A stretch of 64,000 bases of DNA from Meiothermus sp. Pnk-1. GTDB lineage: Bacteria > Deinococcota > Deinococci > Deinococcales > Thermaceae. Of the stretch, positions 26,963-37,988 are shown in pieces. Made by a program: the position numbers and the translations under genes. Within the stretch, counting starts at the first letter, position 1. Each line of letters starts with the position of its first letter. Under the pieces are notes generated by a model. It was not told the origin of the DNA. It saw only the letters and a program-made list of their open reading frames with translations, and searched no databases. The stretch spans positions 1 to 64,000 of the forward strand of contig NZ_QKOB01000010.1 in NCBI RefSeq assembly GCF_003226535.1, in the 5' to 3' direction.

Positions 26963-27615
26963 GCTTCTCCCCTTGCGGCTCGATCCGCAAAAACCATGAC
27001 CTCTGCGGCTTGGATGCGGTTGGCGGGGATATCTTCGCCGCGGAGTAGGCTTTGGAGGGCTTTTTGCTTGGCTGCTCCGGTGACCAGGTAGATCACGGTA
27101 GCGCTTTGTGAGAGGGCCGCTAGCCCCAGGCTGACCCGTTCGGGTGGGGCTTTTGGTGCGCCGCGAACCGGGACCACCAAGCGGGTGGAGGCCAGGGCGG
27201 GGTGGTCAGGGAATAAGCTTGCGGTGTGTCCGTCCTCACCCAGGCCCAACAAGGCCAAGTCGAAAGGCAGCAGTTCGCGCACGGTCTGCTCCATTTGCCC
27301 AGCGGCTTCTTCCGGGCCTAGCTCTGCCGGGAAGCGGTGCAGGGTATAGTTTTTCGCGCCTAAAGCTGCGGCGATGGCTCGGTCGTTGCGCTCGGGATGC
27401 TCTGGGGGCAAGCAGCGCTCATCGGAGGGGATGAGCTGCAAGCGGTGCCACAGGAGGTCGGCCTTGCCGAAGAGGGTATAGGCCAGAAGCGGGGTTTGTC
27501 CCCCGGCCAGCACCGCGCGGCCTCCGGCGGATAGGCGTTCGGCTAGCAAACGGGCAGCGGCCCTGGCGGCGGATTCGGGGGTGTCGAAAACCTCCAGCAA
27601 CGGGGGGTGGTTCAT
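26959..27615 (-). CDS. pgl: 6-phosphogluconolactonase
   Basis: 218 residues of the NagB-like lactonase family: GGRAVLAGGQTPLLAYTLF, LQLIPSDERCLPPEHPERN and the signature LLGLGEDGHTASLFP with its catalytic His. It hydrolyses 6-phosphogluconolactone, the product of Zwf encoded 22 bp upstream, so two successive steps are co-expressed. Confidence 0.93.
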   Translation of the reverse strand: MNHPPLLEVFDTPESAARAAARLLAERLSAGGRAVLAGGQTPLLAYTLFGKADLLWHRLQLIPSDERCLPPEHPERNDRAIAAALGAKNYTLHRFPAELGPEEAAGQMEQTVRELLPFDLALLGLGEDGHTASLFPDHPALASTRLVVPVRGAPKAPPERVSLGLAALSQSATVIYLVTGAAKQKALQSLLRGEDIPANRIQAAEVMVFADRAARGEA

Positions 27616-27637
27616 CAGCTAAAGTTTACTGCAAGGG

Positions 27638-29011
27638 CTAACCCAGCCTGCGCCAGCGATGGCCGTCCTCGAGCAAGCTGAACTGATTGTGGGGGCCGAT
27701 GCTGCCGGGGGCGTATAGCTCGGGGGGGTCTACTGGCCGCAACACCGGCTCCAGCACCCGCCAGGCCCATTCCACCTCGTCGAAGCGAAGAAAAAGCGAG
27801 CGGTCACCATTTAGGGCGTCGAGGATCAAAGTGGCGTAAGCTGAAAGCTCTTCCAGGCCCTTCGAACGGTACGAAGCCCTGAGCGAAGTTCTGCGGGAGG
27901 AGAGCTGCAATCCTGGAGTCTTGACTTCCACGTCGATGTGCATGCCCTCCTGGGGCTGAACCTCGAGTACCAGCCAGCCCGGTTCGGGGTTGCAGTCGGT
28001 GTCCTCGAAAAGCCGCTGGGGTGGGCCTTTGAACTGCAGGGCCACCTCGGTGTGCTTTCTGGCCAACCGTTTGCCGGTGCGCAAGTAAAAGGGCACCCCC
28101 TTCCAGCGCCAGTTGTCCAGGTAGAGCTTAAGGGCAGCGAAGGTTTCGGTGGAGGAGGACTCGAGCCCCGCTTCTTCCAGATAGCCCACGTACTGGCCCC
28201 GCACCAAGTTTTCCCGGCTCAAAGGCCGGATCGAACGCAGCACCTTGACCTTTTCGTTGTGCAACAGGTCGGCCTCGATCTTGGGGGGCGGCTCGAGGGC
28301 GGAGAGCGTGAGGAGCTGCATCATGTGGTTTTGCAAAATATCTCGCACCGCCCCCACCTTGTCGTAGAACTCGCCCCGCCCCTCCACCCCGATCTCTTCG
28401 GCCACGGTGATCTGGACCTGGGCGATGTGCAGGTTATTCCACAGCGGCTCGAGCCAAGCGTTGGCGAAGCGGAACACCAGCACGTTCTGCACCGTCTCTT
28501 TACCCAGGTAGTGGTCGATGCGCAGGATCTGGGTTTCGTTCCAGTGTTGAAGGAGCTGGTTTTGCAGCTCGAGGGCGCTGGCGAGGTCGTGTCCGAAAGG
28601 CTTTTCGATCACCAGCCGGCGGAACCCTCCGTTTTCCTTAGAGAGCCCGGCCTGACCCAAATTGGCGGCTACGGTAGGGAAGACGTCGGGGGGCAAGGCC
28701 AAGTAGAACAGCACCGAGGGGGCCAGCCGGTGGCCCATGGCCCGCAGGCTTTCCCCCGAGTAGTCCGAGACCTCGTAACCAATCCGCCCCGAAAGCCGGT
28801 CCCATACCCCCGGATCGACCCTGCCCTCGAACTTCTCCAGGCTCTGCCGAGCTTGTTCGCGGAACAGCCCAGGCTCCACCGGCTTTCGTCCGACCCCGAT
28901 GATCCTTAGGCCCTCGGGGAGTTTTTGGGCGGCCTCGAGCTGATACAAAGCGGGCAACAGCTTGCGCCGGGTAAGGTCCCCGGTCGCGCCAAAGATGACC
29001 AGATCAACCAT
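27638..29011 (-). CDS. zwf: Glucose-6-phosphate 1-dehydrogenase
   Basis: 457 residues. N-terminal NAD(P) site IFGATGDLTRRKLLPALY, substrate signature RIDHYLGKETVQNVLVFRF with the catalytic His/Lys, and the C-terminal beta sheet with GPHNQFSLLEDGHRW. It oxidises glucose-6-phosphate to the lactone with NADP+. Middle gene of gnd-zwf-pgl; the 93-bp gap to gnd could hold a secondary promoter but no clear one is visible. Confidence 0.96.
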   Translation of the reverse strand: MVDLVIFGATGDLTRRKLLPALYQLEAAQKLPEGLRIIGVGRKPVEPGLFREQARQSLEKFEGRVDPGVWDRLSGRIGYEVSDYSGESLRAMGHRLAPSVLFYLALPPDVFPTVAANLGQAGLSKENGGFRRLVIEKPFGHDLASALELQNQLLQHWNETQILRIDHYLGKETVQNVLVFRFANAWLEPLWNNLHIAQVQITVAEEIGVEGRGEFYDKVGAVRDILQNHMMQLLTLSALEPPPKIEADLLHNEKVKVLRSIRPLSRENLVRGQYVGYLEEAGLESSSTETFAALKLYLDNWRWKGVPFYLRTGKRLARKHTEVALQFKGPPQRLFEDTDCNPEPGWLVLEVQPQEGMHIDVEVKTPGLQLSSRRTSLRASYRSKGLEELSAYATLILDALNGDRSLFLRFDEVEWAWRVLEPVLRPVDPPELYAPGSIGPHNQFSLLEDGHRWRRLG

Positions 29012-29104
29012 AAAAGCCCTCCGGACTGCGCAAGGCCTAAAGCCTCAGGGGCTACCCGGTGGAGCATAGCTTGGGCCTTGCGTTCGGCCTTGCTCATACC
29101 GCGC

Positions 29105-30016
29105 TCAGCTTTCTGCTTTTTGTACGGCGTGTCCGCCAAAGCCTTTGCGCATCATGGCGAGGAGTTTATAGGCATAGCCTTCCTGATCCTGGCTGTTGAA
29201 GCGGGCATAGAGGGCTTCGGTGATGACCGGGGCTGGCACGCCCAGTTCGACCGCCTCCATCACCGTCCAGCGGCCTTCTCCCGAATCCGCCACTACCGGG
29301 GCGATCCCCTCCAAATCCTGATCCTCGGCCAGCGCTGCGGCGGTGAGGTCTAGCAACCAGCTACGAATCACCGTGCCGTAACGCCAGGCCTCGGTGAGTT
29401 CTGCCAGATTGGTAGCAAACTCCTTCTTTTTGCGGATGATCGCCAGGCCTTCCGCCAAGGCTTGCATCATCCCGTACTCGATACCGTTGTGCACCATCTT
29501 GGCGAAGTGTCCGGCCCCGGTTGGCCCAGCCCAAACCCAGCCCCTGTCCGGCGCGGGGGCTAGAAGTTTGAGGAAGGGCTCGAGCCGCGTGCGGGCTGCG
29601 GGACTTCCTCCCGCCATCAAGCCGTAGCCGTTCTGGAGCCCCCACACCCCGCCCGAGACCCCCACGTCGGCAAAGAGGAAGCCCTGTTGCTCGAGCCACT
29701 TCCCGCGCCGCTGGGAGTCTTTGTAGTTGGCGTTCCCACCGTCTACGATGAGGTCGCCGGGGGAGAGGAGCTTGGAGAGCTGCTGTAGGGTTTGCTCGGT
29801 TACCTCCCCCGCGGGGAGCATCACCCAGACCAGCCGGGGGGCTTTTAGGAGCGCGGGTAGGGCTTCCAGGCTTTCTGCTGGCACCATGCCCTCCGCGGCA
29901 ATCTCGCGTACTACGTCTTGGCTGCGGTTCCAGCCCACTACCCGCACCCCTGAACGCACCAGACGGCGGGCCATGTTCCCGCCCATTCTGCCCAGACCGA
30001 TGATCGCCAGTTCCAT
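29105..30016 (-). CDS. gnd: 6-phosphogluconate dehydrogenase, short (YqeC/GndA-like) form
   Basis: 303 residues, the short class that is often NAD-linked, against ~470 for the E. coli enzyme. ELAIIGLGRMGGNMARRL is the Rossmann start; DGGNANYKDSQRR, DVGVSGGVWGLQNGYGLM and GHFAKMVHNGIEYGMM are catalytic parts. The ATG at 30016 follows AAGGA; the frame is open far upstream but without protein character. First gene of the pentose-phosphate operon, so its promoter should lie in 30017-30296. Confidence 0.93.
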   Translation of the reverse strand: MELAIIGLGRMGGNMARRLVRSGVRVVGWNRSQDVVREIAAEGMVPAESLEALPALLKAPRLVWVMLPAGEVTEQTLQQLSKLLSPGDLIVDGGNANYKDSQRRGKWLEQQGFLFADVGVSGGVWGLQNGYGLMAGGSPAARTRLEPFLKLLAPAPDRGWVWAGPTGAGHFAKMVHNGIEYGMMQALAEGLAIIRKKKEFATNLAELTEAWRYGTVIRSWLLDLTAAALAEDQDLEGIAPVVADSGEGRWTVMEAVELGVPAPVITEALYARFNSQDQEGYAYKLLAMMRKGFGGHAVQKAES

Positions 30017-30296
30017 CGCTGCTTCCTTCTCCATGCCCTCGAGTCTAAGGCAAAAGCGCAAAAGGCTAAAGAAACGTAACACGCTGTCTATACCCCACCC
30101 AAGCGAAGCGCAGAAGAGCCTTTGGTGTGGAGTATGAACCTCCCCCGAGGTATTTGTTGCGCCGGCCGTAGGGGGGGTAGCGTCCCGCCAAGGGCCAGTT
30201 GAAAGCCCATGTAGGTGCTCTTTCGGGTAGCAGAACCCATCAAGAGGCTTTCTTATGGCGCCACGGACCTGCCGCAAAGGCAGGGGGCTTGGAGAG
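30017..30296. other. 280-bp spacer with a long imperfect inverted repeat
   Basis: Upstream of gnd. ATACCCCACCC (near 30090) and GGTGTGGAGTAT (near 30122) can pair over about 12 bp around a 25-nt loop. A second small hairpin CCTGCC-GCAAA-GGCAGG is at about 30268-30284. No gene or known RNA family recognised; it may be a regulatory leader of the gnd operon or the 3' end of the SDR transcript. Confidence 0.35.
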
Positions 30297-31154
30297 TCAG
30301 GCTCGATCCGCTTTTTTCCGCATAGCCTCGAGCGCATCCCACTGCTCAGGGGTCACCGCATCCAGCACGTTGAACTCACCTGCGTTCCAAGCACTCTCGC
30401 CGCCGTCAATATAGATTAAGTCTCCGGTGATAAAGCCCGCGTAGTCGGAGACCAGGTAGGCAGCGAGGTTGGCTAGCTCGAGGTGATCCCCCATACGCCT
30501 GAGCGGGATCCGTTGCGCGAAGAGGCGTTCGATCTCCGGGGTGGGCATCAGCCGGGTCCAGGCGCCCTCGGTGGGGAAGGGGCCGGGGGCGATGGCGTTG
30601 AGGCGAATCCCGTACTTGCCCCACTCCGCCGCCAGCGAGCGGGTCATGGCGACCACCCCGGCTTTGGCCACCGCCGAGGGTACCACGTAGCCCGAGCCGC
30701 GCTCGGCGTAGGTGGTAGCGATGTTGAGGACGGAGCCCCGCTGCCCTCGGGCGATCCAGCGTTTGCCTAGCTCGAGGGTGCAGTAAAACGTCCCGTGCAG
30801 CACAATCCCCAGCACCGCATCCACCGCCCGGTGGGAGAGGCGTTCGGTGGGGGAGATGAAGTTCCCGGCGGCGTTGTTGACCAGCACGTCCACCCGGCCG
30901 AAGCGCTCTTCCACCGCGTTGATCATGCGCGTGACCCCCTCCGGATCGCGCACGTCCACCGGCGTGGCAAAAACCTCGCCGCCGGTCTCGGCCATCATCT
31001 CCTGGGCCGCTTGCTCGATCACCTCGGATCGGCGGCTGGTGATGGCGACCCGAGCCCCAAGCTGCAAAAACCGGGTGCTCATCGAGCGGCCCAGCCCGGT
31101 GCCGCCGCCCGTCACGAGGATCACCTTATCTTTGAGTAAACCTGGCTCAAACAT
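30297..31154 (-). CDS. Short-chain dehydrogenase, 2,4-dienoyl-CoA-reductase-like
   Basis: 285 residues. Rossmann start DKVILVTGGGTGLGRSMSTRF, NNAAGNFISPTE, and the active-site region YVVPSAVAKAGVVAMTRSLA. The usual YxxxK is replaced by a longer spacing, a feature of 2,4-dienoyl-CoA reductases, which remove double bases of polyunsaturated acyl-CoA during beta-oxidation. The ATG at 31154 is preferred because AGGAGGG lies 6 nt upstream; GTG 31160 is the alternative. Fits with the acyl-CoA synthetase and thiolase genes elsewhere in the window. Confidence 0.85.
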   Translation of the reverse strand: MFEPGLLKDKVILVTGGGTGLGRSMSTRFLQLGARVAITSRRSEVIEQAAQEMMAETGGEVFATPVDVRDPEGVTRMINAVEERFGRVDVLVNNAAGNFISPTERLSHRAVDAVLGIVLHGTFYCTLELGKRWIARGQRGSVLNIATTYAERGSGYVVPSAVAKAGVVAMTRSLAAEWGKYGIRLNAIAPGPFPTEGAWTRLMPTPEIERLFAQRIPLRRMGDHLELANLAAYLVSDYAGFITGDLIYIDGGESAWNAGEFNVLDAVTPEQWDALEAMRKKADRA

Positions 31155-31251
31155 GCGCACCCTCCTAATGTTCGGAGTCCCTCACGCCCTACGGCGTAGG
31201 CCAAACGATACCACTCCCGCATGGCTCGTTCTGTCGTGGCCAGACCGCCGT

Positions 31252-33669
<2,418 letters not shown>

Positions 33670-33732
33670 TCGCTCTCCTGCTGGGATAAGGTTGCTCCGG
33701 TTTGGCTCGAGCGCTCTGCGGGCGCAGAAAAA

Positions 33733-33752
33733 AAGCGCTGGGAAGCGCTTAT
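33733..33752 (-). terminator. Hairpin with T-run between DUF1501 gene and gyrA
   Basis: On the minus strand AAGCGCTT-CC-CAGCGCTT, followed by a run of T. It would stop minus-strand transcripts coming from the DUF1800/DUF1501 operon before gyrA. Confidence 0.6.
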
Positions 33753-33814
33753 TGCCTAACTAAAGCATTATACCGCAGGAGGGGTTTTACGTCAAAAACA
33801 TAATCTGGCGCGGC

Positions 33815-33844
33815 CCGAGGGCGCCGCGGGAGCGCCCTCGGGGT
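33815..33844 (-). terminator. GC-rich hairpin after the DUF1501 gene
   Basis: CCCGAGGGCGC and GCGCCCTCGGGG form a stem of about 11 bp around a short loop, 12 bp after the DUF1501 stop. There is no T-run right after it, so it may protect the 3' end or act with the hairpin at 33733-33752. Confidence 0.5.
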
Positions 33845-33855
33845 GGGGTTGGGTT

Positions 33856-35028
33856 TCAGATCAAGCTCAGGGGTTGGAAATCGGCGCCCAACACCTTCTG
33901 CACATCGGCCTGAATCCAGCGGAGCGAGGCCGCGTAGACGTTGCGGAAGTCGGTTTGGTACTTGAGGGCGTTGAGCTCGAGGTTCTCCAGATCGGGTTCG
34001 GAGCCGTAGAGCCCACCTTTGACCCCCCCGCCCATGACCAGCATCAGCCCGCCCTGCCCGTGGTCGGTGCCGTAGGAAGCGTTTTCCGCCACCTGCCGCC
34101 CAAACTCGCTGAAGACCATGATCATCACGTCCTGATCGCGGCCTAGGGCCCGCATGTCCTGGCGGAAGGCGTTTAGCGTTTGGGCTAGGTAGCCTAGCAG
34201 CGCCTGTTGCCGCACCGGCTGCGCTGCATGGGTGTCCCAACCGCCCAGGGTAGTGTAGTAGACGGAAGAACCCAGCCCCCCGGCGATCATCCGGGCCACG
34301 TCGGCCATGGCCTTGCCAAAGGGGTGGTCGGGGTACTGGGCTTTGTTGCTGTAAGCGCGGATCCTACCGATTTTGTCCAACGCCCCGCGCAGGCTGAGCA
34401 TGGCCTGGCGCACCCCCTCGGCGGGGCCGGAGCGGGGCCGGGCCAGTTCCCGCTCGAGCGCTTCCTCCAAAAGCCCCGGCATGCGCAGGGTAAAGCTGTC
34501 CACCCCGGAGATGGCGGGGGCGGTATGTTTGTGGCCGCTGACCGCTTGGGGCGAGGCGTTGCCGATAAAGGTATCGCAGAAAGGGTCCTCCTGAAGATCC
34601 CCCCAGCGCCCCAGCCAGCCGGTCTCCTCCTTACGGGTGGGGTCGGCGGTGTGCCAGATCGAGGTGGAGATGAAGTGGCTGCGGTTGGGGTTGGGGTAGC
34701 CCACCTGGGGGATGAGGGCCAGATTCCCCTGATCCCACATGCTCATCAAAGGGCGCAGCTCGGGGTGGAGGCCCAGGTTTTGGCCGTTTTGGCCCAGGTC
34801 CAGCACACTCTCGCGCCGGATGGCGATGTTGGGCCGCAGCCGGTAGTAGAGGTCGTTTTTGAAGGGCACCAGGGTGTTGAGCTGGTCGTTGCCGCCAAAG
34901 AGGTTGACCACCACCAGGATCTTGTCCTTGGACTGCGCGGCCAGGGCGCTCTTCGAGAGCAGCGAGGGGGCAGCCTGTCCCAGAGCCAGCGTGAGCAGGG
35001 ATTTTTTGATGAACTCGCGCCTGTCCAT
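33856..35028 (-). CDS. DUF1501-domain protein with Tat signal
   Basis: 390 residues. The N terminus MDRREFIKKSLLTLALGQAA is a twin-arginine signal. The body has the DUF1501 (alkaline-phosphatase-superfamily-like) pattern: KILVVVNLFGGNDQLNTLVPF, LALIPQVGYPNPNRSHF, and GGWDTHAAQP, MVFSEFGRQVAENASYGTDHGQ near the C terminus. DUF1501 and DUF1800 genes occur as pairs in many bacteria; the function of the pair is unknown, exported phosphoesterase or sulphatase activity being possible. It lies 9 bp after the DUF1800 gene. Confidence 0.88.
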   Translation of the reverse strand: MDRREFIKKSLLTLALGQAAPSLLSKSALAAQSKDKILVVVNLFGGNDQLNTLVPFKNDLYYRLRPNIAIRRESVLDLGQNGQNLGLHPELRPLMSMWDQGNLALIPQVGYPNPNRSHFISTSIWHTADPTRKEETGWLGRWGDLQEDPFCDTFIGNASPQAVSGHKHTAPAISGVDSFTLRMPGLLEEALERELARPRSGPAEGVRQAMLSLRGALDKIGRIRAYSNKAQYPDHPFGKAMADVARMIAGGLGSSVYYTTLGGWDTHAAQPVRQQALLGYLAQTLNAFRQDMRALGRDQDVMIMVFSEFGRQVAENASYGTDHGQGGLMLVMGGGVKGGLYGSEPDLENLELNALKYQTDFRNVYAASLRWIQADVQKVLGADFQPLSLI

Positions 35029-35037
35029 ACACCTCTC

Positions 35038-36252
35038 CTACAGCAGTTGCGCCTCGGGTTTTACCAGCGAGAGCGCCCCGGAAGCGCCATCCATGAAGAC
35101 CTCGAGGTCTAACGTCTTCTCGCGACCAGCAAAGGCGCTGATCAGGTTAAGCCGCACCAGAAGCGGCGACTCCGCCAACCAGCTCATCCCCCCCTCCCAG
35201 CCTTTGACGGTAGGTGGGTCGAAGGGGATCTGCCCCATCGCGGCCAGCGCGCCGAACACCCGCGCGAGGGCCTTGTCGTCCTCTTTTTGGCCCAGGGTGG
35301 GCTTGCGCTCTCCCGCCGCGTAGTGCAGCCCCACCAAATATTCGACGGGGCTCTTGACGATGGAGGAGCGGTTTTCGGGGGCGTAGAACTCCTCGCGGGT
35401 GAACAGCCAGCGCAGCATCTCGCGGGTTCCCCCGTCCCGCAAGACCTTGGCGGCCTCCTCCACCAGGGGTTGAGGGGGGTTGGGGTTGAGGTAAAAGGCC
35501 AGCAGCTTGCGCCCTACAAAACGATAGGTCTCGGGGTGGGCGATGAGGATCTCCAGCACCTCGTCGCCGCTGTTGATCTGCCGGCCCAAGAAGGTTTTGC
35601 TCCCCGGGTCGTGCCAGCGGGGGTTGAACACGTACTCGAGCCCCACGTTGGGGTCGCGGTCCCTTCCCTTGGGCGCCCCGGGAGGGATGCGCACCGTCCA
35701 GCCGGTGAAGGCTCGAGCGGATTCGCGGATGTCCTGCTCGGTGTAGTGCCCTGGGCCGATGGTGTAGAGTTCCATCAGCTCTCTGGCCCAGTTTTCGTTG
35801 GGGTGCTCCTTTTTGCTCTCGGCGTTGTTGAGGTACAAAAGCATCGCCGGATTTTTGGCGATCGCCTTGAGCAGTTCGCCATAAGGGCCATAGCCGAACT
35901 GCCGAAAGATGGCGAACTGGTTCCAGAAATCTATGCCCTGGGCCCCTTGGGTCTCGCGAAACTCCGAGGTGAGGTGTCCGTGCCAGAAGAGCACCAGCCG
36001 CTCGGCCGCGGGGGTGGGGGTGGTGAGCCAGTGGGAAAGCCACAGGCCGATCATCTGCCGGTGTTGCAGCCCCTTTTCGTTGGTGGTGGCGGCGGTGCGG
36101 TAGGGAGGGGCGGGCGCGGGGTCTTGCAAAAGCGAGTCCACCGCGGCCTCGAGGCCCATCTCGACGAGCCTTTGCGCCTCCTCTTTGCGCCCGCGGGCCG
36201 CCGCGCGGCGGAGCAGGTGGGTTGCCTCTGGATAGCTGATCGGTCGGGCCAT
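35038..36252 (-). CDS. DUF1800-domain protein
   Basis: 404 residues. SYPEATHLLRRAAARGRKEE near the N terminus, LFWHGHLTSEFRE, LYLNNAESKKEHPNENWARE, LMELYTIGPGHYTEQDIRES and ARAFTGWTV are the DUF1800 signature. No clear signal peptide is visible, although its partner is exported. The start at 36252 follows AGGAG; 21 more bases of open frame upstream are ignored. First gene of the pair. Confidence 0.88.
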   Translation of the reverse strand: MARPISYPEATHLLRRAAARGRKEEAQRLVEMGLEAAVDSLLQDPAPAPPYRTAATTNEKGLQHRQMIGLWLSHWLTTPTPAAERLVLFWHGHLTSEFRETQGAQGIDFWNQFAIFRQFGYGPYGELLKAIAKNPAMLLYLNNAESKKEHPNENWARELMELYTIGPGHYTEQDIRESARAFTGWTVRIPPGAPKGRDRDPNVGLEYVFNPRWHDPGSKTFLGRQINSGDEVLEILIAHPETYRFVGRKLLAFYLNPNPPQPLVEEAAKVLRDGGTREMLRWLFTREEFYAPENRSSIVKSPVEYLVGLHYAAGERKPTLGQKEDDKALARVFGALAAMGQIPFDPPTVKGWEGGMSWLAESPLLVRLNLISAFAGREKTLDLEVFMDGASGALSLVKPEAQLL

Positions 36253-36343
36253 GCCGATACTCCTTTCCGCCAACAGGATCCAGGGAGTTCCTGAACCGGG
36301 TCAGCGCCTTTGGCTTAAGCCAAACTTAAGACGCCGCCCTAGG

Positions 36344-36784
36344 TTAGGGGCCTACCTCGAGCACCTCCGCCAAGTAGCTCAAGGCCATCTTGTAGGAGAG
36401 GGGGCCGAAGCCCGAGACCAGCCCCCGGGCGGCTTGGGCCGTGACCGAGTGCCGTCGGAACTCCTCGCGGGCGTGGATGTTGGAGAGGTGCACCTCGACC
36501 ACCGGGAGGGGCTGGGATCGGATGGCGTCCAGAAGGGCCACCGAGTAGTGGGTGAGGGCTCCCGGATTGAGGAGAATGGCCATGAACCCCTCGGCCTCGG
36601 CTCCCTGGACCCACTCCACGAGCTGGCCTTCGTAGTTGGACTGGCGGTTGACCACCCCTAGTCCCAGCTCCGCCCCCCAGGCTTCGCAGAGCTCCTCTAG
36701 CTCCTCGAGGGTGGTGCGCCCGTAAATCTCCGGCTCGCGGCGGCCCAGCATGTTGAGGTTCGGCCCGTTCAATATCAGCACCAT
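36344..36784 (-). CDS. aroQ: Type II 3-dehydroquinate dehydratase
   Basis: 146 residues. LILNGPNLNMLGRREPEIYG (with the catalytic-loop Arg and Tyr), RQSNYEGQLVEWV, LNPGALTHYSVALLDAI and VEVHLSNIHAREEFRRHS (catalytic His and binding residues) define the type II dodecameric enzyme. It dehydrates 3-dehydroquinate to 3-dehydroshikimate in aromatic amino-acid synthesis. The ATG is at 36784. A palindrome CCTAA-CTGGA-TTAGG lies 21-36 bp upstream. Confidence 0.95.
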   Translation of the reverse strand: MVLILNGPNLNMLGRREPEIYGRTTLEELEELCEAWGAELGLGVVNRQSNYEGQLVEWVQGAEAEGFMAILLNPGALTHYSVALLDAIRSQPLPVVEVHLSNIHAREEFRRHSVTAQAARGLVSGFGPLSYKMALSYLAEVLEVGP

Positions 36785-36805
36785 AGCGTCCTCTTTAGGC
36801 TCTAT

Positions 36806-36820
36806 CCTAACTGGATTAGG
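36806..36820. promoter_or_regulatory. Palindrome in the aroQ / M23-peptidase divergent spacer
   Basis: CCTAA-CTGGA-TTAGG: perfect 5-bp arms around 5 nt, in the 96-bp spacer between two divergent starts. Suggests an operator or a small hairpin in one leader; no regulator can be named. Confidence 0.35.
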
Positions 36821-36880
36821 CGCTGGCGTCGTGGGACTTCTAGCACCTACGTCGCGGGAAGTTCGTAGTATTTTGGCGAT

Positions 36881-37879
36881 GTGCGCCCATCTTTGATCGC
36901 TCTCGCCGGGTGGTTGGCCTTGGCTTTTGCCCAGGGCACCTACACGGTGCAGCGTGGAGACACCCTGTTTTCCATCGCCCAGCGCCATGGCACCACCGTG
37001 GAAGCTTTGCAGGCCCTTAACAACCTAGCCGACCCGAGCCAGATCCGGGTGGGCCAGGTGCTCCGGTTGGGCGGTCAACCCAGCGCCCCCGCGGTGAACC
37101 GCCGTACCGATCTTCCTGCGCCCATCGAGGCGCTCGAGTGGCCCCGCCAGACCGTCCAGGGCAACGTGGCGGTGATTCGCCTGATCGCAGCCCTGCCCGT
37201 GAACGGTCGGGTGCGCTTCCTGGGCGCGGACTACCCGGTCCAGCAGAACCGGGTTCTCCTACCGATCCCGGCCCTACAAGACCCGGGGGTTTACCCGGCC
37301 TCGCTCTCGCTTGAGGGCTATGCCCTGCGCTTAGACATCCGGGTCGTGGCCGGGAGCTTCAGCCGCTACATCTTGCAGCTTCCCCCCGACCGCGCGGCCT
37401 TGCTGCAACCGGAGAAACTGCGGACCGAGCGGGAGAAAGTGGTAGGGTCTTGCGACTGGGATCGCCCCCAGCAGTGGCAAGGCAACTGGCGCAAGCCGGT
37501 GGGCTCCAACCGCGTCACCGATCCTTTCGGTACCCGTCGCAGCTACGACAAAGGAGCAACCTACTCCTTCCACGAAGGGATCGACTACGGGGTTCCGGTG
37601 GGCACGCCGGTGCGCGCCCCCGCTGCCGGGGTGGTGGGGCTGGCCGAACCTTTATTCGTGCGCGGCAACGGGGTGACCATCGATCACGGCGATGGGGTGT
37701 GCAGCGGATTTTGGCATCTCTCGAAGATCCTGGTCAGGCCGGGGCAGGTGGTCAAGGCCGGCGACCTCATCGGACTCTCCGGCAATACCGGCCTTTCCAA
37801 CGGCCCCCATGCCCACTTCGAGATCCGCGTTCGGGGTGTGCCGACCAACCCCGCCCCGTGGTATTGGAGTGCGCCCTAA
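36881..37879 (+). CDS. LysM and M23-peptidase cell-wall protein
   Basis: 332 residues with a signal peptide (RPSLIALAGWLALAFAQ), a LysM peptidoglycan-binding domain (about 20-65, TYTVQRGDTLFSIAQRHGTT), a middle linker domain, and an M23 metallo-endopeptidase (about 215-330) with HEGIDYG and HAHFEIR as zinc-ligand motifs. Both catalytic motifs look intact, so it should cut cell-wall peptides. Starts with GTG at 36881. Confidence 0.9.
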   Translation: MRPSLIALAGWLALAFAQGTYTVQRGDTLFSIAQRHGTTVEALQALNNLADPSQIRVGQVLRLGGQPSAPAVNRRTDLPAPIEALEWPRQTVQGNVAVIRLIAALPVNGRVRFLGADYPVQQNRVLLPIPALQDPGVYPASLSLEGYALRLDIRVVAGSFSRYILQLPPDRAALLQPEKLRTEREKVVGSCDWDRPQQWQGNWRKPVGSNRVTDPFGTRRSYDKGATYSFHEGIDYGVPVGTPVRAPAAGVVGLAEPLFVRGNGVTIDHGDGVCSGFWHLSKILVRPGQVVKAGDLIGLSGNTGLSNGPHAHFEIRVRGVPTNPAPWYWSAP

Positions 37880-37988
37880 AGCGTCGCGGACGCGCCGCCG
37901 CCTCTGGCCGGTGCCCAGAGCATCCCGCCCAGCGCGGCCCAAAAGTACCGGGTTGCGTCGGACGCAAAACTTGAAGCGCACGACGGTT

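Noticed and set aside
33856-36252. DUF1501/DUF1800 pair as part of a defence system
   Set aside because: The pair is widespread, and signal and operon features point to an envelope or exported role; no defence genes adjoin.
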